Assembly: GCA_030685235.1 (NCBI GenBank)
Contig: MU839079.1
Coordinates: 806,001-870,000, forward strand
Length of the DNA stretch: 64,000 nt
Direction: 5' to 3'
Source: Copromyces sp. CBS 386.78
Lineage: Eukaryota > Ascomycota > Sordariomycetes > Sordariales > Sordariaceae
How positions within the stretch are numbered: the first letter of the stretch is position 1; every line of letters begins with the position of its first letter. The translations under genes and the position numbers were made by a program. A model generated the notes under the pieces. That model worked only from the letters and a program-made list of their open reading frames with translations. It was not told the DNA's origin and ran no database searches. Below, one piece after another: positions 44,990 to 55,696 of the stretch.

Positions 44990-46960
44990 ATGTGTCTCGA
45001 AAAGCGCAAGCTCTACACCGTCTGCGGCCACATCTCTTCCGGCATCCGACCCTGCGAGCGCCAGCGTCGATTCGAAGACGCCTTCGAAGCCTTACCTTCT
45101 ACTACCAACGGCAGCGGCACCCTCACTTCCAAGATCGGTTTCTGCCCACGCCTCACCAGACTCATCAATCCCCGGACCCACTCTCCCTCCTGTCGCCCAC
45201 CACATCCATTCTTCACAGAAACCCGCTTCGGCTTCTGCGGCCGTTGCCAAGCTTACTACCGCAGCTCGGGGTTTGCCTCTTTTTTCTCCACCGAAACCGG
45301 AATCCGTGATGACCAGGTCATTCTCAAGTACTAGCAGTACAAGAACGTCCGTGGTTGGAACGAGCCGGTGGACGCGGAGACCGTGCCTGGGAAGGTTATT
45401 TTCGACGGGGGGACGGAGTATGTGGAGGATCCGAAGTCGCAGAGAGGGGAGATTATCATGTTGGGAAGACTGGTGCCGTTTGCGGGGGAGGATGTGGGTG
45501 GGGGGATTATGAAGTTGGAGGATACTAGGTGGAAGACGATTATGTGGGGGGAGGAGGGGAGAAAGAGGAGGGAGTGGAGGGGGGAGTTGGAGGAGAGGGA
45601 GAGGGTGTGGGAGAAGGGAGAGGAGGAGCAGGAGAAGCAGGAGGAGACTGAGAAGGAAGAGGTGAAGATTGAGGTTGAGGAGAAGGAAGATTCTGAGAAT
45701 CAAGGCAGACAGTCAGAGACTGGTTCCTCTCGCCACACTGCCGCTACCACTACGGATTCAGACGAGGCCGACGAAGCCATTAAGAGGGCATTGACTTCGT
45801 CGTATCATAATGTCCTGGCGAGACTTGCGATTCCTACATCCGATTACCAGCCAATCCTACCTCTTAACAACAGCCAGGACACGAATCTCACCCTTTCAGC
45901 CCTAGGAGAACGCGACAACGACGAGCATAAGAGGCGCATCCAAGGGAATACCGTCGTCGAGCAGAACATTACCACCAACACGACCGACCTACAACCCGAG
46001 TCTTTCATTTCCAGCGCGGAAGATATGTATAACTACGACTACCATCAGCTGTCAGAGATCACCGAAGAACGGACCTCGCAGTACACCAAGTCCCGGCCGT
46101 CCAAGGAGCTAGCATCGCAGCCATCCTCCGACTCCTTTCCTGGAATCGTTACTAGCCTGTCTCCAATTCCGAGAAAGAAGACAACCATTTCTCCCATGGG
46201 TCAATCTACCTCGAAGCACAACAGGACTCACTCGGTACGCCTGACAAAGAGCAATCTAGCCCGCCTCCTGGAGGGACCTGATTCAAGAGGAGGAAAAGAC
46301 GAGATGTCGAGTACATCAACCGTCCGCGCAACCATCCGGCCGCGGGAAACTCCCACTCCGTTCTCCGTGGCTGCTGCTGCTATTGCTGTCAACACCCCAA
46401 GCAGGCTGAGCAACTTTTCCCTCCCAACCCAGTCACAATCCATACCTCCTCCTTCTCGCCGACAACAACAACAAGCCGACTTACAAACCACGTCTGGTGT
46501 TGCCACCGTCCCATTTCAGCCTTCTCCCAGCCTTTCTCTCCACCTCCTTTCTCCCAGACGTGCTCCCGCAAACGCCACAGTGGGCTCAGTCCAATCTTGG
46601 GAGGACTTCACCATTTCCACCCCTTCGTCGCAGTCTATTCACTCGTCCTGGAGAGAGCCATCTCAGGTAACACAAAGGGGCAGAAATGGTAGCAGCGTTG
46701 CATTCGATCTTGGCCAACTCATACACACCACTACCAGCCCAAGCCCGAACACATCCGGCAAAAGTACACCTCGCTTGAGACGTACGCCTCGTCTTCAAGC
46801 GTTGAATGAGCCCATCTACTTGAGGCCGGCGCAAGCGCAAGTTGATGATGATAGTGGGTCTGGTTTGGGAGCGTCGGTTTTTGGGGAGTTGGCTGCGGGG
46901 ATTGTGGAGAAGGAGAGCGTAAAGGGGAATGAGGGAAAGGAAGGAGAAAAGGAGGGGTGA
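44990..46960 (+). CDS. Unknown Cys-rich, largely disordered protein interrupted by one in-frame TAG
   Basis: The frame starts at ATG 44990 (MCLEKRKLYTVCGH) and continues to TGA at 46958-46960, about 655 codons. A single TAG at 45332-45334 interrupts it. Before the stop there are 114 codons with a Cys pattern (MC, VCGH, RPCERQRR, GFCPRL, PSCRPP, FGFCGRCQAY) that may bind zinc. Directly after TAG the same frame continues with QYKNVRGWNEPVDAETV, clearly the same protein. A Glu/Lys coiled coil and a Ser/Thr/Pro-rich tail follow. The aromatic context (ILKY-stop-QYKNVRGW) suggests a lost Trp (TGG to TAG), but I cannot prove it. The event could be a recent nonsense mutation, a sequencing error, an allele difference or programmed read-through. 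No intron that would skip TAG is visible. Product function is unknown. Confidence 0.6.
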
Positions 46961-49287
46961 AAAGGTTAGGGAGGGAAGGTGCGCCGGTGGGAGAAGGGGA
47001 AGGAGCGGGGAGGCAAGGGAAATGACACCCGACCTCGGGAAAGGTAAAGGAAAGAGCAAACTACATAGTCAATGGGCAAAAAAGCGTTTTCTTCCAATCT
47101 ACCTACTAGGTAGATAGATTCAGGTCACAGTCAAGTCGGTGTCCAAGAGACATATGCATCTCCCAGGGAACTGAAACAAAACTTGCCGTAAGTACCCTTA
47201 TCGAGCGGGATCTCCCTGTGGTTGTTGTGTCCGTTGTGAAACTTCGAGGCGTTGTGATGAGAGTTCTAGAATTTTGAAATACAGAGCCAGGGCGCGAGTG
47301 AGCGGACATAACGGCCGTAGTTGGCTCGCCTTGCTTTGCCCTCCTAACCTAAGATGGAAAACTCTGATTGAGGTGGTATAATGGAAGGTTTTTTACCCAA
47401 TCAACCAGAGTATCGCAATCGATGTGTTCAGTCCGATTGGATCACCGCGTATGTACTCCTTGCATGATGGCTTGATGAGATCTGACCTTGATGGAGGTGC
47501 GTTGAAGCTGTTGATTATTCTAGCTCGTCGAGTCAACTGCTTGCTTTACCAGAGTTTCCACTGCTTTTTTTTTTTCCTTTTTTCCTTTTTTTTTTTTCCT
47601 CCTCCTTGTGTTTCCAATTGCTTGCTAGGTAGCTAGTTAGCCACTGATTGTGTATGCAACCGTTAGGAGCCACGGAGGCTTGACGGCCTCGGGGAACTTC
47701 TCGGATCGTTCTTGGCTGCCTTGATGTTGCTGATTGGACATCGTGAGTGCAGTGTCTGCTAATCAAGATTTTCTGAGAAACTGTGAAAATTGGACATGTT
47801 AGCAAGGCTTGCCGTGACTATGCATGTTTGGTGATCTGGACTCGAGTGATGGGAGTTCATGACGTGCATATCCTTTGTTTTGTTTGCCCTTACCCGTTTT
47901 CCACACCAAACTCATATTCTATTGTTGACCTCTGTACACTCCTCGATTACAATCTCAGATATCCATCAGGTGTACTTGAAGATATCCACAGAAACATAGC
48001 TTTGGTATGTACTCGACCAACTTGGTATCGAGTACCTCCAATGACTTTTCAAAACCATCTCCGCCATGGAAAGCGGCATGACGAGAGAGCCGATTCTTCA
48101 ATCCAGGGAAACAAGAAAACAAACCTGGGAAAATAACACAGTGCCCCTCTTGGTTCTTTCTTTTTCATCCATAGGACCCCTATCAAGTGCAGTGCCTCCA
48201 CCTCATGTACCTGCTTTTTCCTGGTGTCTTCCGTTTCTGGCAGACATCTACATACCGTGAATGGAGAAAGCACATGTGAAAACCAAGGAAATTGTACGCT
48301 GGTACACATATACAACTGACACACACAACCCAGCTATCACCTGCAAAGTGTCATCGTGTAAACAGGGTATCCGACATCTGCTTCTCCACTTAATCGATGC
48401 CGGAACCGAAAAAAGGCAGTTTCCAGTTCCCACTCTTTATGGGCCTTTTTGCGCTCGGCCCCTCGGAGTAGCGGAGGCCCTCTATGTCAGGGTCCATTAC
48501 TCGCGAACGAGCAAAAAGCCTATTCTGCCAACTGTGTCGCTCCTGCTATCGGATGTTACTCCGGCGTTACTCGCCGTCACACTGCCGCTGTCACTCCGCT
48601 ACCGCCGCCGCCGCACACCCGACACCGACACCCGACGCCCGAAACCAATATCCATCCTCAAGCCCGACTCAAGCTCAAGAAAGCGACTGGTGTCCGAAGG
48701 ATCTGCATTGCATAAATACCTAAGGTAAGAGGCGTAGTCAATGCCAAAATGCCCAACGGGAAGGGGTAGAAAAGAGATATATGAGATGTTCAGCTTGGTG
48801 TGCACCTGTACAAAATACCGTGCCGCTCGTGTCAAACGACGATGAAGCGACGCGAGGTCCCATCCATAGAATTGCCAGAGACGCAGGTACCACTTGAATT
48901 TAATGCCTATAAACCAGGCAGACTCTAGGACTGGCAGTGCATAGAAGAGACAGAGTGACGTGTGCCGCAAAGCTTCCAATCATGAATATTTTCTAAAAGA
49001 TTTCAGCGACGCGGTCTTCGTTGGCACGCCTGTTGGTCTGCCAGGTGAGGCACGACTGTTCAGCAATGTAGATTAAGGAGTGACGATGTCTGTGATGGCT
49101 CGGTGGGAAAGGTCCAAGGGACTGGACAAAATGAGACAAACGCAACTGGCCAAAGTCTCTGCTTACTGGGGTATAACTCAGAGTCTGCTCGGCTAAAGTC
49201 TTCATAGGAGTATCTCGTTATCACGGCCGGCCTTCCAAGTTGTTCGGATAGACCCAGAGATTGTGAAGCCGGACGAAGGGCACTACC
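46961..49287. other. Gene-poor region
   Basis: No supported gene. T-rich runs occur at 47566-47600 and short frames are present on both strands. A purine-rich segment directly after 46960 is probably the 3' untranslated region of the preceding gene. Confidence 0.4.
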
Positions 49288-50320
49288 CTACGCTCCGTTG
49301 ATGTCCGCGACTTGATTCGATGTCAGATGTCGCGGTCGACATGAAGGCCGGCACACGGGAATCTGTCCAGTTCTCCGAAGAGACGACGGTCCAGATTCTG
49401 GCGGATGACTATGTAGAGGGAAGATGTCACTGATAAAAATAGAAAACGCCGGTTTGGGCGTGGGGAAAATCTGAAACAAGGGCCTTTCAGATGACTCGTT
49501 TGGAGATCTGCCGTTCATGGTCAGATCACTATGAAGACCTGTGGAGTGACTCGACAGTCTGGGCGGTTTGGAGGTAGGCTCCCCGTTCACATGGATGGGC
49601 GGCGTCTTGCGTCGTCGCAAAACCCTTATCCTCTTTCGGGTTTCCCTCTTAGTCTTTTCATGCCGAATCCATTCCGCGACTTGGGCGACCAATCGCTCAC
49701 TGATCCTATCTATTTTGTTACGGTGGCGACCCTGTGGACCGTTTGCCGGAGACTCATCCATTGGGGCAGGTGATGCAGTCAGTACTGTCGGGCTGCCCGA
49801 GTTATCGATACCTGCTTGGCTGGTGATTGAGGCGAGTGAGGTTCTCGATGGGCTTGAGGTGGGTGCAGGTCGGCCACACCGTCTTTTGGCTACGCCCGCA
49901 GAGAACTGTTTCGCTCAGCCACCATCTACCGAAGAGAATGTTGAGTTTGGGGGTCTGGGAGTCGACCGTTTCGAGGATGTTGCTGAGGTTCTGCCATTCT
50001 CAGGAAGCGTGTAGGATCAAAAAGGTTGCTTTCCTGGATACGAACATGGGTTGCACGAGGGTTCCAGGGCCAGGGGGTTTTGGCCGTCTTGGGTTGCTGT
50101 GTGATGATGCGTAGCTCAGGAGAAGCGACCATTGCCAAGGGCCCGAGATGAAGGATGGACGGGTGATGGGTTGCATGGAGGCTCGCCGTCAACAAGCCTT
50201 TTTCTCGTATCAAGAGAAACTGAACAGCATCCAGAGTGCCGGGAGCCGTGCTCGAGGAACTACACTAAGGACCCGGAAAGCTTGCCGTTGTTTTTGGATT
50301 GAGGCTCAAGAGGATCAAGA
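49288..50320 (-). pseudogene. Possible degraded gene on the minus strand
   Basis: One reverse frame reads through about 340 codons with only four stops, one TAG and three TGA. The last 157 codons (49761-49288) are fully open. The peptide is Ser/Pro/Thr-rich. Its most protein-like part is QVAEWIRHEKTKRETRKR with a following LRRRK cluster, basic as in a DNA-binding or nuclear region, after STPRPPNSTFSS and SPSRTSLASITSQAG. It could be a pseudogene, or a real gene with introns that I cannot place. No family is recognised. Confidence 0.3.
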
Positions 50321-53300
50321 ATGCTAACAAGTGTGGGGAGTGTCGGATCTGAAAACCAACAAGTGGAGTGAAGCTCATAGCGTCATGCAAGAGGCAATTG
50401 TACCTGTCGATCAGTGCCCGGGACCCGCTGAAGGGTCGCTCATGATGCCCCTGGGCCTAACGCTAGAGTGATCAGCAAGTTGCCCACATGGAAGTGTTAG
50501 TGCAGTGTCGGGTGTTGATATCAACCTCGCCGCATGTTTTGACTGTGAATAGCATCATGTCTCGACAACTTGGAACGTCCGAGAGATGAACACGCAAGTT
50601 AATCAATCCCGCACTGAGATATGGAAGCAGTTGGTGTCTTTGCCTTTAGCCGTGTGCTAAAAATGGCAGTGTCGACAGGTCACACCGCGTGAACTGTATG
50701 ACAATTGATTAACCACAGCTGCTGGAGTGTGGAGCAGGCTCATCAACAACCATTGTCGCCGGCGTCGCTTTGGCGCTGCAGGTGAGACGACGAGGCGTTG
50801 AAAGAAGAATATTCTCCGAGTTTGGAGAGAAAGAAGGGTGATGGAAAGAGGGCGACTCGCCGTCGAGAGACATGTTTCGGGAAATTGCAGTCCTTCCATC
50901 GTGGTCACACGACATCGGGACTGAGACTTGTCCGATCCGGAAGCGCACAGCACATGGGGAGCTCAGCAGGTCGAGGAGTACAGAGCCGCCCACTAGTCTC
51001 TTAGCGAATTTGAGGCAATTAGAGGCAACTTCTTGTTAGTGTTATATCTGAGCTGAATGTGGAATGGCTGTTCGCTTGGACGTCATCCGTGCGCTGTGTA
51101 GGTAATGTTACCTCTACGTTCCGATATTGGCGGTGGCTTAAGCCGAGTTCTTTGTTGAACAACAATGATCAAAACATCCACTTTCTTCCTCAGCTCGTCT
51201 TCATTTCCACTTCTCAAGAAAGGCCGGCGTAGAATATAACCTCATCGATGAAGGAAAGAGGCCGTCGAAATCCAGAATCGAAGCGTCCGAGATGACGCTG
51301 TTTGAAGCCGCCGAATAGCGTGGGCGCTTGACCTTGGCGCTTGACCATTGGCTACAGAGCAACATTTCTCCTGGGCGCCATTGCTGCCAGTCAAGGGGGT
51401 CGATGGGAAAGTCTTGGTAAAAGTTAGTTTCATGTTTCAGCACCACCAAGCCACAATCGGGTTCCATTCGGTCGGCTGTAATCCGCCATCTCGGCCCCCT
51501 CTGCGAGATGTTTTATGGGCAGGATAGAAGTTCGCCAGAGCTGGACCAGGGAGGAGATGGTTGACCGGTCACTCGGACCATGTTTAATGACGAGGTCGCT
51601 CTCACCATGGTAGAGTCCGTTGATAGTGACAGGACTATCAGAACCCAAGAAGTTCAAAGCGGCCACTAAAGGACACGCTGGCCGGGTCGGATGCTGGATT
51701 AGGGAACATCAACCGTTACCGGTGATGAACTCGGCAAAGGAGCTTGGGTCGAATGCGGGGTTGCTGTCACCACGAGTAACCGAAGTCAACCGGGGATGGA
51801 GAGTGCCGCCGAGATGGGAATATGGCGAGATGAACCGCTGTCTAGTCGCTTGGTTTCTCGCTCGGAACATCCGGATCCTGGGGAGACAAGTCGCAAACAG
51901 TCCGTGAATTGGTTTTGGTCCTGATCGCGAGGTAATCGGGGAGGACATCATCTGATGGGCGTGGTGGCATTGTGGCCCCCCTCCACCCTTCATGCTGCCT
52001 GTACCTGCAGTAGCTTATGCGGCGTGGCTGAGCAGGTGTTTTTGTTTCAAGATCCAATGCGTTCCTCTCGCTTCAGGTCCAGGTGTACCATCTTGGAGAA
52101 AGCCCAAGCAGTTGGCTGTCGTGATGGTGTGGTGGTTTTGGTGATGGCCTACATGCCGGGACGCTGGGACACAGATGTTAATATCAGATCTGACCAAGAA
52201 GATGTTAAAAACGGTGAGATTGGGCCATGCCGGTCTCTGGCACAGAAGGAGACAAGCCAAGGGGCACCTAAGATGGGAATGATATCGGAATCATCCACAG
52301 CAAGAGCGGTCTGATACTTGGTCCCGGGACACTACCTCTAGGTACCTACTTACAGGGAAGTTTTGTCAACTTCACAGATGGCAAGTGTCAACCTTGTTCT
52401 GGTCAAGGTAACCATCTTGAAGTTGTCTCTTCCTTCCAGTTTTTGGAAGTTTGCAAAGTAATTCCTTCTGCCAATGGGACATTTTGGACAAAAAGACAAA
52501 AACAGACATGGAAAGGGCAGCGCGCTAACAAGCGATTGGGCATGTGGAGGGCGACTGCAACCGTGCAAACCCCTAGCCTAAGCCAAAATAGGACTGATCA
52601 GGGGTGGTCTGACAGATGGAGAACCCCTGTTGGTACCCACAAGAGACCCAACCGGACAATGCTTCGACAATGGACGACGGAGCCGCGCGACAGCATGCAA
52701 ACCCTGGCAACCTAAACCCTCAACATGGCGCAACGTCTTCCGAACCACCCAGTCAACGCCTCTTCACTTTTGCAACTGACCTCACAACCGCTTCAGACTC
52801 AACCATTCGACGTCCGCCATGGCGCCGCAAGTCGTATCGCCCGCAGGCATAATGTTGCCCTCTTTGTTTGGTTTTCCACAAACCATACCCTTGTGGGCAG
52901 TTTGATATTTTTTCTCTGGCAGCCACCTGTGACTGGTGGTTCTCGTGGCCCCTCGCAGAGTATGAGCATGGGATGTCAATATGACTTCTCGGAATGGTTA
53001 CACTCTCCTTGGTGAAGAGCCCGAGAGTAACGGCGAAGTCTAGCCCTCCCCATTGACCTCATTGGCCCTGGCCCCCTGGCTTGCCGATGACCTTCCAATG
53101 CTCCCACATCAACACCTCCAAGTGTTTCGAGTTGGTATATGAGAGCAAGGCTTCCCTCTCTTCGTCAGACCATCTCTCTTGGCTGTATTCCACAAGACCT
53201 TCTTCTCCCTCATCTTGTTTCTTTCCTCTTTGTCTCTCTTCGTATTACTCTTCTGTCCTTCTCAAGAGTCAAAGCCAATCGCTTCTTTGCTCCATCCCCT

Positions 53301-53490
53301 CTTTCTTGTTGTTATTGTTTGTGTTTGCCTTGACAGGTTATATCACCACCATTCGTTGATTGGATCACGTACCACACTGCCTCGACTGAAGAGGTTAACA
53401 ACAAGAACTCCAACTCCACACACAGGACAACCGTTCCGCTTTCCCGGGTCACATAGATCTCTTTTTTCTCAGGTTTAGAAAGTCATCACC
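50321..53490. other. Gene-poor region upstream of the CFEM-like gene
   Basis: Reverse open frames at 51666-51430 (VTINGLYHGESDLVIKHGPS) and 51467-51201 (FYQDFPIDPLDWQQWRPGEM) look mildly protein-like. They are in different frames and I cannot join them by a credible intron. The last 400 bases are pyrimidine-rich, typical of a strongly expressed gene's leader. No gene is called. Confidence 0.35.
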
Positions 53491-55696
53491 ATGAAGTATT
53501 CTGCTGGTCTCTTGGCCTTCGCTGCCAGCGCGGCCGCCACTGTAAGTCTAGGTATCCAACTATGTCTTAAATGGCCCATGACTAACATAGACTGCCTCAC
53601 AGTTCCCCTTCCACAACGCCCCGGCATTCTCTTGCCCTCAAAACACCGACAACAAGTGTACCGACAAGCAAAAGTCTGGCTTCGCTTTCGACGATCTCTC
53701 CACTGGTCCCTTCTCTCAGTACAAGGACTTCAACTTCAACGGCTGGACCTCGGGTGCTGGATTTGGTGGTCGCTTTGGAAAGCGTACTAACAAGGGTATC
53801 AGCGGTGTCTGCGGCTCTGACAAGAGCAAGGCCCCTTCGTTCGGTGCTGGCGACAAGTTCTCCTTGGGCTCTATCCACGTTACTCCCGAGTTCGACTGCG
53901 ATCTCGAGTTCCACTATGATATGCCCGATGGATCTACTTGCAAGCACCGTAACCAGTGCACCAAGGGCGGTACCAACGTTGTGAACAAGCAGTGCGGTGG
54001 TGCTACCAACGTCACCATCATCTACCCTCCTCAGCCCGAGAAGCCCAAGCCCAGCTGCAGTGTCATCATCAGCACCATCTCTTTCGACTGCAGCACCAAG
54101 CAGAGCACTGTCCCTCCCAAGACCAAGACTACCGAGGGTGCCTCTACCACCTCTGCCGCTGCCACCTCCAGCGTCCCCAACGTTCCCGCTGAGACTACCA
54201 CCAGCTCTGCTGCTCCTGTCCCTTCTTCCAGTGCTCCTGCTGAGAGCGTTCCTGGAAGCCAGACCAGCAGCGCTCCCGCCGAGATCACCAGCGCTCCTGC
54301 GGAGAGTGTCCCTGTTGAATCCAGCCCTGCCGAGTCCAGCGCCAGCTCTGCTCCCGTCGAGAGCGCCCCCGTCGAGAGCGCCCCCGTTGAGAGCGCTCCT
54401 GCTGAGACTGTTCCTGTCCTGACCACCAGCGCTCCCATCAGCGAGGTTGTGTCTGCTCCTCCCGTCACCAGCACCATCGTCACCAGCTTCGACAGCACCT
54501 CGACCATCTTCATCACTGAGGTCCAGACCGTCACCAGCTGCGCTCCTACTGTCACCAACTGCCCTGCCAACCATGTCACCACTACTGTGGTTACCATTGC
54601 CACCTCTACCACTATCTGCCCCGTCACCGAGACTCTCACCACTGTCATCTCGGCCACCTCTTCTGCTGCCCCCGGTCCCAGCTCTGAGGGTCCCAGCGAG
54701 ATTGTTATCTCCACCTCCATCGGTGATATCATCTCTGCTCCTGCCGGCTCCACCTCTTCTGCCGCTGCCGTCGCATCTTCTGCTGTCGTCTCTTCTGCGC
54801 TTGAGAGCAGCACCGGTGTCGTTGTTCCCACCTCCGCTGGCAGCGTCGCTAGCTCTTCTGCCGCCTCCGTTGACACCACTTCCAGCGCTGCTCCCGTCTC
54901 TACCGCCCCGGTTGAGCCCCTTCCCTGCCCTGGCGTCGTTCCTTCGTGCTTGAACACCTTCCTGTTTGAGACTGGCTGCACTGACAACTCCGATGCTGCC
55001 TGCTACTGCCCCAACGCTCTCTTCGTCAAGAACGTCTACGAGTGCATCTACGCCCACGGCGAGTCTGAGTCCATCATCTCTGAGGCCATCACCTTCTTCC
55101 AGGGTATCTGCGCTCCCTATGTCAACACCAACCCCGGCATTGCTACTGGCGTTCCCACCTACGTCACCACCACTGCCGCCCCTACCTCTGTTGCTCCCGT
55201 CTTCACCACCATCACTGTTGATATTACCACTGTTGTTCCCTGCACCGATGAGGCCGGCTCGACCATTGCCAGCTCCAGCACCACCGTCATCGTCGACACC
55301 ACCATGACCGTGCCCCAGATTCACTTTACCAGCACTACTGATGATGTTGCCATCGTCCCTGCTCCCACTGGCGTTCCTCTCGTCACTGAGACCGAGGTCC
55401 CCGTCATTTCTGCTACCGCCACCAAGACCGGTTCCGTCGGCGGCAGCACCAGCGCTGCTGCTCCCGTCAACAGCGCTCCTGCCGCTCCCGTCAACAGCGC
55501 TCCTGCCGCTCCCGTCAACAGCGCTCCTGCCGTCACTAGCGCCCCCGCCGTCCCTATTGGCACTGCTGTCGGCACCGGTGGCCTTGTTCGTCCCACTTCG
55601 TCTGTCATCAGCCCTCCCATCACTGCCGGCAGCGGCCGTGTCAACGCTGGTCTCGGCCTTGCCGTTGCCGCTGTTCTCGGTGCTCTTGCTCTCTAA
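53491..55696 (+). CDS. GPI-anchored cell-wall protein with a CFEM-like domain, 714 aa, two exons
   Basis: Exons are 53491-53541 and 53603-55696. The first exon and junction give a signal peptide (MKYSAGLLAFAASAAAT). An N-terminal Cys-containing domain to about residue 190 has SGFAFDDLSTGPFSQYKDF and FGGRFGKRTNKGI. A long Ser/Thr/Pro/Ala mucin-like region follows, with VESAP repeats at about 54340-54400. A CFEM-like domain at about 459-530 has Cys in PCPG, PSCLN, GCTDN, ACYC, YECIY and GICAPY. That is seven Cys, with His (CIYAH) at the position where the family has another Cys. After a second Thr/Ser/Pro region with APVNSAPA repeats, the protein ends in a hydrophobic tail, AGLGLAVAAVLGALAL, the GPI signal. 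It would be glycosylated and exported to the wall or plasma membrane. Codon use is strongly C-ending, which suggests high expression. Confidence 0.87.
55460..55531 (+). repeat. 24-bp in-frame tandem repeat, three copies
   Basis: Three identical 24-base units encode APVNSAPA three times in the C-terminal stalk of the GPI protein. The units are perfect, so copy number may vary among strains. Confidence 0.9.

Noticed and set aside
45300..45340. Intron that would remove the TAG at 45332
   Set aside because: The only candidate donor (GTCATT after GACCAG) would leave an 18-base intron, far below the minimum, and the frame continues directly after TAG.
53597..55324. 575-codon open frame antisense to the wall protein gene
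   Set aside because: It is a shadow of the C-ending codon bias of the plus-strand gene. Its Gly/Asp/Ala/Arg-rich translation is typical of such antisense frames.
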